This document shows, one piece after another, positions 25,455 through 40,400 of a stretch of 64,000 nucleotides of DNA. Source of the DNA: Ciona savignyi (lineage: Eukaryota > Chordata > Ascidiacea > Phlebobranchia > Cionidae). Location: positions 1,603,560-1,667,559 of the forward strand of contig CH003416.1 in the NCBI GenBank assembly GCA_000149265.1, read 5' to 3'. The first letter of the stretch is position 1. Each line of letters starts with the position of its first letter. The notes below the pieces were generated by a model. It did not search any database. It saw only the letters and a program-made list of their open reading frames with translations, and was not told the origin of the DNA. Position numbers and translations under genes: made by a program.

Positions 25455-28400
25455 AGTATTTAAGCGGAATGATAAAAAACTAAAATATAATAAAATATAA
25501 AACACACTGCAATAAATCTGGCAATGACTCATTCTCGACACACAATGTTAAAATTATTTTTTTTTGCAGTAAAATTTCTCTTACTGTTTATCAGGGTATT
25601 TTAATTAAGGAGATATATATTAGACCTTTACACATTTATCTGTATGATTGCTTTGCTTAGATTCCGAAAGACTTTCTTCAATATTTCATTACTGTGATAT
25701 TTATATTTCAATAGGCGACTGGATGGCAACCGGCTTCGGTGTGATTGCGACCTGTCGTGGTTGGCTACTTTTTTAAAAGGGCCAGGTCGCAAAATCTTTG
25801 CAGCTGCCATTTGCCATCATCCGAGAACATTGTCTGGAAGGAATATTCCTGGCATTGCGGCTTCTGAGTTTCACTGCGACAATGACCGAAACAGTACGTA
25901 TACAAGTGAGTGTGCTTTACTAACACTGCACAGAGCTTCGGGTTTTCTATCATCTGGGTTTCTTTGTTCCAATTGTATTTGAGCTATTCAACATTTCTTA
26001 CAAACTTTTCTTTCATACTGTATGATATATGTCAAAAAATTCAAATCAATCTTTTTTAATTTATTTATCTTATTTATTATTTCGAATTTATTCAACTTTA
26101 TTTTCATCTGCTGCATGATTACTTGTTTATTTTCATAGTGATTCAAGTAGACTTCCCTAATTTTCTGCAATCAATAAACACTTAATTTGTACTTCCTCAA
26201 AAGTAGTCAATTCCTTCATTAATTGCATTTAATAATTACATTATTAATTGCGTTATCAGTTACCATAAATTACTCATTAAAAGTTGTAACATATACATTC
26301 AACAATTCCATTTTATGTCATTTTATTGTTAATATTTTTAACTTAAAAGTCAAGAGAACACAATTGAGCACAGGATTTACAAGTTATAGTAAAGAATAAT
26401 AAAATAAGCACACTGATTTTTTATTGTTGAAAATTAACCTGCCCAAATTTAAGCAAAACCAAAAGTGCACAAATTTTACTATTGACTATAGAGGTGTTTA
26501 ATTTGTGAATATTGGATAACATTGAAATGTTGCAGAACAGTAAATTGGGTTGGCTGTGTTATTTCAGTGTGCAGGACGTTGCACTATTTTCTGTATGGTT
26601 CCTGTATTGTTACCTTACAGAATCTTTTTTAACTCTGCCTTGTTACCTTTAGTTGCCCCCATATTTTATGAGCAACCTGAAGATGTAGAAGTCCAGCAAG
26701 GGGAAGCTGTTACCTTCAGATGTGGGGTTAGGGGATCTCCCCAAACCCCTGGTCAATTGGTACCATGATGGGTGGGTTATGTTGAAACTTTTTGCACATA
26801 AGGCAAATATTTTTAGCAATATTGTCAATGTGCATGAAATGTCACTAAAAATGATTTTAGGATAAGATATGATAGGATAGGATATTTATGTTTATCCCCG
26901 TGAATGGAAAAACCAAGGGGGTTAACACACGGGCAATCATCAGATCACCTCGCGCCTTCTGTCGGATTGCTTTAGCTATTCTAGTGTGTTGTGTATTATA
27001 CAAGCGTTCCTTTAATTTGGTAGAACCCATTAATCCGCTGGGTTTTATCTTGGTGTTACAGTGTAGATTTAAAGTGATATTTATTCTCAACTGAAATTTT
27101 CCTTTTACATATTCCACCAAAATGCAAATTAATCTCATATCGTGATAGGCTAGTATCAAGAGATATGTAGTTTTGATCTGTCATTAAAGCAACTCAAAAC
27201 TGTGTGTATCTTCATAGCATAGACATACAAAAAAAAGAAATCTAAAGAGGTGAATAAATAGTGACACACTCCAAAAATCAAATATTGAGACTGTGTTTCA
27301 ATGACTGTTTTATCTTCAATGGCACCCCGTGTTTAAGGTTTGACTTTTTTCACTCACCAAGATATTCCGCCCAAGGGTCGTCAAAACTAAAGCAAGATCT
27401 CAATGATTTATGACACACAGTACCAGCTCTGTCAGTGGGCCTGAGATAACCTAATGATCACTTAGGTTTAACACCACTGTTATGTCTTGCAATAATCCCC
27501 CAAGTTATTTTGTACTGCAGACTTGCTGTAAGGTTGGACACGAGAGTCAGGAAGTTAAATGAAGGATCATTGATGATTCAGTCTTCCCGCCAATCTGACA
27601 GAGGTGTGTTTAAAAAAAATAATATTCTGAATGACCACAGTCATTTTTGGTATTGTATTTGGGTAATATGGGCATATTATATTGTTACATATTATTGTAA
27701 ATTAATGTGAATTAATAAAAACATTGTATTTTAAGAAACATAAGCTTGATTGTAAAAAAATATTCAACCAAATTTTTGGGTTAAAATACCATGTTGGATT
27801 AGTATTAACTTATTTTTTATTCATTGTTATTATAGTTAATCCCAAAATCCCACATAATATATAAGAACGCAAAAAAATAATTTAAATTTTTTTTAAACTG
27901 CATTAAGGTAACTACAAATGTACGGCTGAAAATGAAGTTGGAAGTCTAGAAAGCACTGTTGCGAGTTTAACTTTTAGTGGATCAACTGGACCACCCGTAT
28001 TTGTAACTGTGCCGAGAGATCAAGAGGTATAATGTTGTTTTGAGAATTATTTGGTCGTTGAATCTATTTTACAACTGGTACCTTTATCCTTTGTGTGATA
28101 TTGGGAAATTACAACAATTAATTCTTAGCCATCCGATTTCAGTAATTATCGGTCATTGTTAGCTACATTTTAATTTTGTCCTTTTTTGCTTTTTCTAACC
28201 CCTTAACCAACACAGCGTAGTAACTACTGTCATTGTAATTGAAAAAAAGTCTACATTCTGTTGAAAAAAATCATCAGTATTTATTGCATAATTCTACATT
28301 CCGTAAATCGTATTTGTTGCATCCTTATTAACCGAACAGTCAAATATGTAAAACTTTTCGTTTTTTTCATTTTTTGTCAATTTCTTTATTAAAAATAAAT

Positions 28401-31400
28401 AAGATATCGCCTTTGTTTAACTTCATAAAACATTCCACTAGGTGACACTGCATGATCGGGTGACGTTTCAATGTCGAAGTTCGGGCACACCAGTTCCTGT
28501 CACTAGATGGTACCATAACCATGAGCGACTGCCTGCTCGACCAAATTTCATAGTGATGCCAGGTAAATTTTTATGGTGATGCCAGATACAACCAGTCATT
28601 TAATTCAAGGCTTTGATAAAGACAACGCACATCGAAGATCTGCTGCGTTTGTTAAACCAATCTCTCACTGTTATGCTCACACCCCCCAGTTTAAGAATCT
28701 CTGGTATAGAGCATAGAGATAGAGAGTGTAGATTTTGTAGGTTAAGTGGTTTATTTCTTTAACCAGATATAGATGTATTACTGGTAAAAATAGATTATCA
28801 CATATGGTAACACTAGGGTACCACAGGTTTATACTTGCACATGAATTTTTGACATTTATTGCTACATGAAATGAAAATGGCCCTTTTTCATTTTGTGATG
28901 TTTCAAGGTACCCTTCACATCAGATCAGTTGCTCTTGAGAACAATGGCACATACACCTGTATGGCTGCCAATAGTGAAGGTTATATCAACTCCTCTGCAA
29001 AATTGATTGTGAGAAGTAAGTAATGGCTACTGTTTTACATGGTTGAAGACATACATTTGTATCTCTGTAGTTGGGACAAGATGAACAGATACTGTATGTC
29101 CCTTCTCATCAGGATATTTTATTGATTTACCACCTGTCCAACAGATCATGTAATCAAAACCAGTTGCTTCTAGTTTTTTGGTATAACATTGTGTTTTAAA
29201 ATACTTATCATTGGTCTTATTTGGTTACATTAGTATATTGGCGTTTTAAGGTGCAGGTGCTCGAAAATGTCTAGATGATTGGTTATGTTTAAGATAAGGT
29301 TTTAAACAAAATCCCGTCATGTATGCTACATAAGTAGATGTATGCTACACTAAAAGCTACAAAGGTCTAATTATGCGGAAAATCCATAGACATAACAAAA
29401 ATTGGTCAAAATTTACAGCTCCTCGAAAATGTTTGTTTTAATGATGCATAAAATACATAGACACAACAAAAATTGGTGCAAATTCCCGTAGGTCCTCCAA
29501 TTTTTACATCCAACCCCACCGATCAAAGTGCAGTTCAGGGGAGAAGTGTAACGTTGGAATGTAATGCTGAGGGGGTCCCTGCTCCAAAAATAACATGGCT
29601 GCGAGATGGAAATCTGTTGGCAAGGGATCAGAGATACCTTGTAATGGCATCAGGTAACTTTGTTTTTTTTATACATTTTGTTTAAAACATATTGGTGCAT
29701 TTGAATATTTGAAAAGATTTGCAAATTGGATTTTTAGTTTATTTTTCATTTTTTGCCCCAGTATTAAAAAAATGGAAAACAAAGTTACGACACAAGAACA
29801 GGAAAAGACGGCAAAACGAACAGTCGTTAAAACCGGTCATTAAAAAACGACATCATTTAATAAATATAGCGGACGCGGCGCCATTTTTGTGTGTGCTTGT
29901 GAACGTAAATTTTGGTAAATTAGCAAGAAACTAAGCATGTATTCAAAGTTTTTAATCGCCAATTTTGAACAGGTGTAACTTAGAACTTTCCTATCTAGAG
30001 AAAAATCGTAGGACCTTTATCAAATCAAGTGTTATAATTAACGCACTTTAAGTCAGCAAATTTAAGAGCAGCGCCAATGGGTTTACTGTTAAATACATGA
30101 AGAATTCACTTAAATGTGGTGTTTGATTTTTCAGCTATGGATAGATTCAGCATTACAGTTTAATATAAGTCCACCCAGCTGGTCCGAATAGTAACTGGCA
30201 ACATAGCTATTGGCTACTTGTGTTAAAAGTTGTCTTTCCAAAATTTTTCCAGGTTCTCTAGTGATTCGACAGGTGAACCCTGGTGATGAGGGGACTTACA
30301 CTTGCAAGGCAAAGAGCAGTGCTGGTGTCTCAACCACTGATGCTTTTCTAACTATTATGGGTAAGTTTGTCTAGGTTAGTAAAGGGGCCAAGATACATTA
30401 GTACAGGCAGTACCGAAGGGGCGAGGGATGTAGGCCTTAAAACAGGTATGGGCAACATATGGCCTGCGGGCTGGGTTATATAGTTCAGTAGCCACCCTAC
30501 ATGTATAGAACAATGTTGTAGGGTTAATGCCCGCTGCGGCAGTTTAATCACAATTTTTTATTATTCTCTTCTAATTGGTCAGTTGGATAGTTCCCTCGAA
30601 TGATATGTATCAAAACCAGCCACTGACTATAAGATCCTTGGTCAAGGCGCATAGCAACCAGAAAAGTCACCTAAACCCAGTGGATTAGAGTGTTAAACTT
30701 AATTATAAATTACATCTCAAACATATTCAACACACTGTAGTAGCAGCTGGACTATGGGCATGAGTTTTCTGACAAGAACAGTGATAAACTCTCTAGCACA
30801 AAGATTTTATTTTTACAAGTTATTAGATGATAAGTATGCATAAATCATTTATTATATATTTTCCTAGTCAACAGGATAGAAATTGCACTGTTTTGTTTGT
30901 TAATAAAGGACCTTTTGACACAAATTATACGATATTGCCCAAGAACTCTTCATTTCACCCAAAATGAACATACTTTTTAGCAGTACCTATATTAACCTAG
31001 ATAGTACCACTTGACTAGAGTGTCACCTCTAGACCACGAGAATATCCCAAAGTTTGACAAACCTCACAAATTATAGTTCCACCACGATTCACCGTGCGAC
31101 CGCAAAACCAACGCGTGCGACAAGGACTTACGGTGGATTTCCAATGCCAGGTTGCTGGGAGACCACAACCTCAGATTGTGTGGACTGTGAATGGTAAGTG
31201 ACGTTGTTGTTGGTTGCTTCACGTTATGAAATACAGTCAATGATATATATGTAGTACCTTAGTGCTACTGAACATCTTTGCTTGCAGGTCATTAAAAACA
31301 AAAAAATTCTTTATTGACCGGTAAAGCTAGGGACGTTGTTGTTGGTTGCTTCATGATATGTTATACAGTCATTGATATATATATATTTAATTATTTATAC

Positions 31401-34400
31401 AGTCTCTGATATATATATATATATATATATTTAGTACTCTCGTGTACTGTTTTTACTTGCAGACCGTTTAAAACTTAAGAAACGCTAGACCGGTAATGTG
31501 GTAACATAATGAGCATACCTGGTTATTTCAAAGAGAACTTTGTAACTAAGGAACTATAAATATTGTATTTGCTTTCTGTGCTCATAAATCGTACTAGTCA
31601 TTAATAAACTAGACCTTGGAATAACCTGCAGTAATATCTTCCTACTGTGAAATCGACCAATGTGACCACGCAATTGTAGGCAAAGATTGTTTACCCAACA
31701 CTATAGCATCACACAGAGTAACACAATAGCATTATAAAAAAACATTAGAAATAAGATAAAATCATATCTATATAAAAAAAAATTGTTAAAACGGCAAAAT
31801 ACAAGTCAAATTTATCGAGATTTTGAAACCTTTTTTGATGGACCCACAAAAAATCATTTAAGAATAACTGCCGTAGAATACCATATTGTGTATTGCATGA
31901 GTTTAAGGTAAACAAACGATTTGTTTTAATGTGAATATTTTTTGGTTTACTGCCAACACAATGGCTTCAATTAGTTCTTGTCACAAAACAACTTCTTCTT
32001 TTAAAAGTTTCAAACTTAACTGGTAAAAAGAGAAATCCTATGGAAACCGACTTGTGGTTGCTTAAACCTGATCACCTGGCCCATCCATTAAAAGTGGATA
32101 TGAGTCATGTTGTATCTCTGCTATCTTTATGCAGGTGTTCACAGGAATCTATCTTTAATGAATGACTCAGCTGATCTTGTTTAACGGTCATGTTTTATCT
32201 ATGAAATCTTTATAATAAAAAAAGTATTATATCCATGATATGCATGTGGGAATCTTGTAAGAGATATTGACTTGCAAAGTTTCCAATATACCCAGCATAT
32301 GACCCTCATGGTCCATAGCTTGACACTTGCTGTATATATTGCAATTTCTTTGCTCTCATACAAATTTCTGCAAAATTTGTCTTCATTTCAGAATTTTGTT
32401 TGTATCTTATGCTATAATGTGTATTAACTTAGAAGTCGATTAAAAGTGGCAGGTTTATTAATCACTTTAACATCAGATTAAATTAAAAAAATGGTTGACA
32501 ACTTTTACAAACAGGCAATTTAAATAACTACAGCCAAAATTAGTTATGGCAGTGGCAACAAGTGATATTTTGAATCTGATTTTTCTGTTATCAGTTTCAG
32601 ATTTCGATTCTATATTTTCTTTTTTTATATATATATATATTTTTTAGAAAAAATCTTGATGCATGTTTTCATCATAAACAAATAAACTAAGCAATGGATT
32701 TAAATGCCCAATTTAAATTGAATTCACAATAAACAATTTACTATTACTCCAGATTCCTAATGTTATCATCCTTTTTTAAGTAAAATCCCCTTTTTAACCC
32801 ATATTCCCCCAGGTCGGGCAGTCCCGGATGACCCCCGTTTCACCCTCCTCCCCTCCGGTACGCTACGGTTGCTCCGTGCTCAGCCCGACCACGCCGGCAA
32901 CTACAGATGCGAAGCTGCGAACGCGGTCGGCGCGCAACATGCACAAGTCTCACTCACAGTGGTCCCGTCCACCCCACTTAGTTTTGTAAGGTGTGGAATT
33001 ACTCCATTCTTGGATAGCATAGATACATGTTGGAGATAAAACAATAGAGTATTTTGCAAAATTACAATTATAAACGGTAAGCGTAAAACCGGCAAACAAA
33101 CAAGAAAAACATAAAAACGGTGACTTAAGTCAATTTTAGATATAAATGAATAATTATTATCAATAACACTTTGCAAAAATTAAAACCCACAAAAACAATA
33201 AACGGAGACTTAGGTAACATGTAGACATAAACAAATCATAACTAAAAAGTTCAATTTATTATCGTTTTAATGTATTTCTTCTCGCAATTGGAATTTTTGG
33301 TTTAATATTTAGATAGCATATTGAGGGTAAAATTTTACTAATACATTACAAATACATGGGCTGTTATAACAATGTCACCAGAATACAGTTTAACAATGGT
33401 GCAGTTATTTCAAGATTTTTCATTTTTTGTCCTGAGATTAGGACAATAAACTGCATGTTAACTTGGATAATTGTCAGATTACCTTGTGCTCCCAGTCAGG
33501 GGCTATTGTAATCTGTTTTACTAATTGATATCACTTAAATATATGACCAATAAAAATAAAAAATTACTGAATCAAAATGACTACGTTGGGACTAGATAGA
33601 ACACAGAAGTATTGGTTATGATTGCTGAACAATGCTATGGTAGTGTGTTCTGTACTAGAAAAACATAACCATCAGTGTGTTTTTCATACATTGTGTATTT
33701 GAACTCTTTATTTGTTCCGGTTATACAATTTGATTATGTTTACCCTAAGCAATGATTAACTTGTATAACTACAACACACGAACTGGTAAAATAAAAATGA
33801 TTTTTCGTTGGCGAAATCAAAACGGATAATTGAGACGCTTTTCCGTGATGGAAATTTCACCAACAGGACTCCCCTGGACCAGACAGTGGACGCAGGTACC
33901 CATGTGAGAATACCCTGCCACATAAACGGGGGTGGAGTGGGGGAGGATTCATCCACCAGCGTGATTTGGAGCAAAGATGGAATCCGGCTCACCAGTTCAG
34001 GTAGGCCGACACCACAACCCTTCAGCTGCCTGCACACCGCTGAAGCTCTTACTGAATGAACCAACCAGCAAAATCATCAGTGTTGGAAAAAATGGCAACA
34101 GTCTGCAGGCCCTAGTATAGCTGATGGCTAGCTGGTTGTGTCTTTGAGCAATGCATTTATCGGACCTGGACTCGATTTTAATTTGTACCAGTTTATCTCT
34201 GAATATTTTAGAATCACTTTTTTAATTCTACGATCTTAAACTACTTGAAATTGCACTTAAAGAGCAAGCAATCTTGTGGTTATTTAATAAGATAATTGTA
34301 GAAAAATTACTTTTTGCACTTATTTCATAACAACAACAAGTTTTATTAAACTAAATTTGGAACACAAGACCACCAGATCCTTGCAATGTTCAATTTATTA

Positions 34401-37400
34401 TATTTAGTGGTTTTAACTGTTCTTCCACATACCAACTAAAAAATTATAATTTTTTTTTTACTGATTTAAGATTCAAACCCATAATTGTCATTAGGAACGT
34501 TTTTTATAAGAGTACATTAACCATTTATCCACACAACAGTACAAAAAGTTAAAAACTTTTTTTTTACCGGGCTTAGTATTAAACCCATAACAGGTTCATT
34601 GCTAATACGGATTTTTTATGTAAGTAGGTATATGTATTGGTCACGTTAACCATTCGGCCACATGACCGTACAAAAAGTTACAAACTTAAATATCCAGGTC
34701 GATATTCGATCACGAGAGCACCCTCTAGTGAGCTATTGATCCGACAAGTTGCACGGGACGACACGGGAAGGTACGAGTGTCGTGTGAGAAGCGGTTCCGA
34801 CGCCATTGCAGCATGTAAGTTGATTCTGCATCAGTTGGTGTAAATTGCTGCAAAGTAAAGTGTTGATTCTAATACAAAATAAAGGAAATGCTACAGACTT
34901 GATACATGATAGAAATCGCATAGTTAAAAACAAATTTAAAACCATGTTAAGTGATTTGATAAAATCATAGCAACAATTAATTACAACTGTCATCAAATGT
35001 TGACAATATTGGACAATGGATGGTTGTTCTTTGTTCTAGAAACTCATGATTCAATTAAACTGTCATTGGGATAATTTATGAATTAAAGAGTTTTATTGCT
35101 CTGTGACTAACTGGTAAGACACTGACCTCATGTGATAGAAAAATATATTAAAAGTCACTTACATTTTGGTGACAACTTACACAAAGATGATTTATTTGTA
35201 ATAATCCACCATCATTAAGAAACATTGTACTGTGAATTAATATTACAGAGTAACATTTTGCAATTTTTTAAAGCTAGTATGTTTGCTAATTGATTATTTA
35301 TTAATATTGTTGGTTTTGTTAAAGAGTATCATTAATGTAGTAGAATGAGGAACTCTATAATATATGGAGATGTAATAATGGGGACAATATAAAACTGAAA
35401 ATCGTCAAATCTTATTGTGTCCTTGGGTTGTTACAAGAGCTATTGAAGTGGGTTAAATACAATGGAGACATTGCTACAGTTTTTTTTATATATTTAACCA
35501 TTTAGTAAATTTTACAGTAAAATTTGAAATATAACCCATTAATATAACAAACATCACATAACCAAATTAATTCTTGTTTGATTTTATCTCATAGCGATGA
35601 CCCTGATAGTACACCTACGTAGCACTGTGAAAGACATTGTGGCTGAACTGGCAAAGATATTACCTGCAGACTGTCTCTTGCATGGTTGCTCCAATGAACT
35701 GAAACGTAAGTTTTACCATTGAACTCTATTTCTTTAAAGTGGATTAATGTGGCGCTTTTCAGTCTTAAGGGTTTCAGGCACGAAACTGATCGCTAGCTAG
35801 TCATTTATGTTCTTGATTAAGTCACTTAATGGACATTGCCTAAAAAACAGCGGATTATTGGGTTCTACTAAGTTGAAGGAACATTTGAATCATACACAAC
35901 ACATTGAAATAGCTCCAGTATCCCGACAGTGAGCGTCAGGTAAACTGATGATTACTTGTGTGTTAACCCCCTTTGTTTTCCCATTTACGGGGATAAACAT
36001 GAATATCTTATCCTATCCTTTTATCTAAGAAAAAATCTAACACCAAAATTATAATTTTATATTGAGATGTTTCAGAATATCAACACATTGATTTCTGCTA
36101 TTTTAACTAAAAATCCAAAACCAAATGAGTTAGTTTGCATGATAATACATTTTAACTGATTATTTATGCTAATTAACTGTTTAACCCTAAGAAACACTTA
36201 TTTGCGACTCTTTCACACAAGCTTGGTATTATTTCTGAAACACCTCAATACAAAATACAGGTTTCTTTATTATTGTACAATATGTGCATATCTTATAAAT
36301 TAATGCACTATGTATAAGAAATTTTGATTTTCTCTATTACAAAATTGCACTTAAGTTGGCATCAGTGGAATAGTAAACACTTTTCCAAAATGCATATTGG
36401 TATTTATTCGGTTATACTGGCTTTATTTTTTAATGAGTATTTGAATCTAATACTTAAAAAAAATAGTTATTTTCCCTTTTTTATTCCATTGGGGTGGATT
36501 TATTTGTATGTAGTAGAGGGTGATTTATTACCTCCAAACTAAAATACCAGAATCTCACGGAAACAATCCGGATATCTTAGAAACTCCTCCGTCGCTGGAC
36601 GAACTCCTCAATCAACATTTTCTTGCGTCGTCCAGGAGACCAAGAAGGCAAAGTGGTGAGTTCGATTGGAATGTTAAGCATAGAATAGTTGGGTTTTTCC
36701 AGGGTAAGAACAAGTAGGGTTGGAAAATGGAGATGATAACAATCTTCCTATTGTCTGTTGTTGATGATTGATCATTGGTGCAATTTATATTTTGGTTAAT
36801 TTATAGATTGTCATTTGGGAAGTTTTGTAGCATCTATCACTTGAAATAAAATAACTGATTTGACAAATAACAAGCCTATCAAAATTGGGTTTTAATTTAC
36901 CATTTCGGCCATAGGTAAAAAGTACTTTTTATTTGAAAGGTGATTTTTAGTGAGGAGAGTATGAATAGGAACCTTCCGGTATTACCACCTATGTGACCAT
37001 CAGTAGTATAAATGCAAAATATCTTGATGTTTTTACTTATGCTTCCATGTTTACACAGGTAACGTAGTGAGGCTATCGGAGCTATATGAAACAATACAAA
37101 CCGCTACTAATGACGTGAATCAGAGGATCAACAATACAATTGAACATTTTAATGACCGGTATGATATATTGCCCTGTATGGGCTTAGAATACACAGTACT
37201 GTGTATTACAGTATAAATTGTAACACGATTTATTTCACACTGTAATCAATGCAGATCACCGTATTTGCTTCACTTTTATGACACATATACAAGACTGTCC
37301 GAGGATCAGGCGATTAATGTTCAAAAAATACATACCATCTGTTAAAGCATTTTCAAATAACTGAGTTTTAAGCAAGAAAATAGTTGCTAGCTAGTCGGTG

Positions 37401-40400
37401 GTGTCCGTGAGCAAGGAATGACGTTTTATATTTTCCGCAGTCGGAACCGACAGAGCGCAGGGGATCTTCTCACCCTGGTTCGTTTCCCTTCCACTCGTGC
37501 CGGGGTTGACTTCGCTCGCGCTGCCGAGGTGTTCGACGTCACGTTACGCATGATCGAGTGCTGTGTGCGGCAAGGCATGAAGCTCAAGAAGTTTGACTTG
37601 CGGCAGACTAAAGACGTACTCGACAGTAAATAATTGTGTAAAGTGATTACTTTGTGTATAGGCTTCGAGGCATAGTGGACAAAACTACCTTACCTTCTGT
37701 GAACAATATATACTTTTTTTAGTTTTTTTTTTAGACAGTTTTATCCAATCCACCTATTTACAATTGTTGTTTTGCGGTAGACTGGGATGGTGTGTTTTAA
37801 TTTTTAAAGCTATTCTGTTTTTACTTGTTTTTCTGATTTGCATGTTTCAAATTTTGCAATTTTTTTAACACAATATTAATGGTTTGCCTGCAAGAATACT
37901 TTATTTTTAAAGTGCAAAATGATAATAAACTAAACATTTCAAACTATTAATAACTGACAATTTGCATATCTTGTCGGTACCACAAATCATTGATTACATA
38001 TATATATTACTACTAGAACACTTTTATTTCCAGGTGAAAATTACCACGAACAGCTAGATAGCGATGAAGAGCAAGATGTGATATCATTGATCGGCACAGA
38101 AGCGGTGGAATTGGTGGCCAATCTGTCCGGCTGTGCCGCTCATCGACCCACCATCGATTGCTCCAGGGACATATGCTTTCATAGGAAGTAAGTTCTACAT
38201 CCTATGTTACTGTGTTATAAAGTAAGCAAATGGTAAAGTGAAGTCCTATGTTACTGTGTTACTCCAATGTAAATGGTAAAGTGAATTCCTATGTTACTGT
38301 GTTACTCCAATGCAAATGGTAAAGTGAATTCCTATGTTACTGTGTTACTACAAGGCAAATGTTAAAGTAAAGTCCTATGTTACTGGTTACTACAAGGCAA
38401 ATGTTAAAGTAAAGTCCTGTGTTACTGTGTTACTCCCAAGACAAAGGGTAAAGTGAATTCCTCCATGTTATTGTTCAAAATTGGATAATGCCTTACTTGC
38501 AAGTTGCTTTGCACAATTGTGCTTCAACAGTTGCTTTGGAGGGTTATGAAATTTTAATTACTGGGTTAGTCATATAAATACGTTGGTTTGTACGACTTTA
38601 AATGAAAGTGATACAGGATTTTTTATGTTTTGTCCTGTTGAATGAGAAGGAATGTAATCACATGGGCAATTTAGATTACCTTGTGGCCATGTTTTGGTTA
38701 GGATAGAATGTTTATCCCCGTGAATGGGAAAACCAAGGGGGTTAACACATGGGCAATCAGATCACCTCGCGCTCACTGTCACCTTTAATGGGTTCAGGCA
38801 ATGTCCATAAAGTGTCTTGTCCAAGGACACAACCGACTAGCTAGCGACCAGTTTCGCACATGCAACCTTTCGATTGAAAGGCGACGTACTTAACCGCCAG
38901 ACTAACCGGCCGGACTTTATTCTAGCTATATAATGTATTGTATATCATTTAAACCGTCGTTAAGTTTAATTAGTAACCATCAATCTACTGGCGATATCCC
39001 TCGAAGTGTGTTGCAAAAAACACAGACAAATAGATATGGACCAGTTTTGAACCCACAACCTTTCGCCTGAAAGGCAAATCGTTAACCCATCAAACTATTC
39101 AGGAGGTCAAAATCCCTTTGTTTGCTCCATCAACCCAACATCCAACCCTCACAGATTCCGCTCATCAGACGGGACGTGCAACAACCTGCATCACCCAATG
39201 TGGGGAGCCTCACTCACCCCATTCCACAGGATATTACAACCCATCTACGAAAACGGATTCAACGCCCCCATTTCTTGGAATAGCAATAAAAAGTGAATTT
39301 CTCAATCTTTTTAGATGTCCTGATTAATAACAACTTTTTTATTTTATTTTGTAAAGGAAAACAATGTGTTTTAATTTGTTATTACACAATACAGTGATGG
39401 TTTAACCTACTTAGAAAGCCTGGATATGTCTTCATGTTTTACCTTTGTAGGTGGTAAGGGTAAAATATATTTTTATTCCAACTTTTCTTGGCCCCTATCC
39501 TGGACTTATTTGAACCCAATACGTTCGATCATTATTTCACTCTCAAATTTTTTAACCCCCAAATTTTCTCACCCCAGATACAACAACAACACCCTTCCCT
39601 CACCCCGTTCTGTCTCCGTGAGCGTATTGATGTCAGCGGGTTCCCGCCCACCGAGGGAAGACCCCGAATTCACCCACATGGTGATGCAGTGGGGTCAGTT
39701 TCTCGACCACGATCTCGATTTTACCACGATGGCCCCGAGCGTGCAGCGATTTTCCGACGGGTTAGCATGTAGGGACACATGCGAACATGAGGCCCCATGC
39801 TTTCCAATTGGAGGTGAGATTATTAGGAATTTCTCCCTAATTGTAAATATGATTAGGTGTTGGTCAGTTTACTCTGTGCTTTATCCGATTTGCAGAGCTA
39901 CTGCAGTTGTTTGAATACAATTAGAGACATGTTTTAGTTTTGGTTCCACTCATTATTATTAAATGGCTAATAATATGGCCAAACAAAGACATTTATTAAA
40001 ATTAGGACAAAAAGGACAAAAATGTTCTTCATGACACATCATCTCACAATACGATTCAATAGATATTATGGCTGAAAGTCAATCCTGGCTATAAATGCAT
40101 CAATGCCCTACTTTCAAAGAAAAGCATAAGTATTGTATTCTTTCCTGAAAGTTGACTTATATCAAGACCATCTCCTGATAACAGGGTACTTCTTATGGTC
40201 TAGCACATCCCTATCTTTCTGTAATGATCTAATATTCCAACTGTATAGGTAAAATATAGCACCACTTGTGTTTACAATATGATAATCACAAATGCTTTGT
40301 AATTGGCACCACATTGTTAGGAATTGAAGACATGTGATTAAGTCTGTACCATCAAGACATATACATATCGGTATTAACACCCTAAACCAAGGGTGGGCAA

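Larger units (their letters stand above)
26653..34814 (+). other. PXDN: Peroxidasin Ig array: five Ig C2-type domains
   Basis: Ig1: exons 26653-26771, 27521-27603 and the start of 27908-28026 (VTFRCGV ... [11 protein letters not shown]). Ig2: rest of that exon plus 28442-28562 and 28908-29015 (VTFQCRS ... RWYHNH ... [11 protein letters not shown]). Ig3: 29492-29653 and 30253-30360 (TLECNAEG ... ITWLRDG ... [11 protein letters not shown]). Ig4: 31077-31193 and 32813-32990 (VDFQCQVAG ... IVWTVNG ... [11 protein letters not shown]). Ig5: 33867-34000 and 34698-34814 (VRIPCHING ... VIWSKDG ... RYECRVRSG). Each has the two core cysteines and the tryptophan. Introns splitting the Ig domains are mostly phase 1. 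Ig1 carries the frameshift described under findings. Human and fly peroxidasins have four Ig domains, so the fifth is extra. Confidence 0.9.

Noticed and set aside
25988..26170. Minus-strand Lys/Asn/Ile-rich frame of 60 codons
   Set aside because: Composition of AT-rich intron; no start context or similarity.
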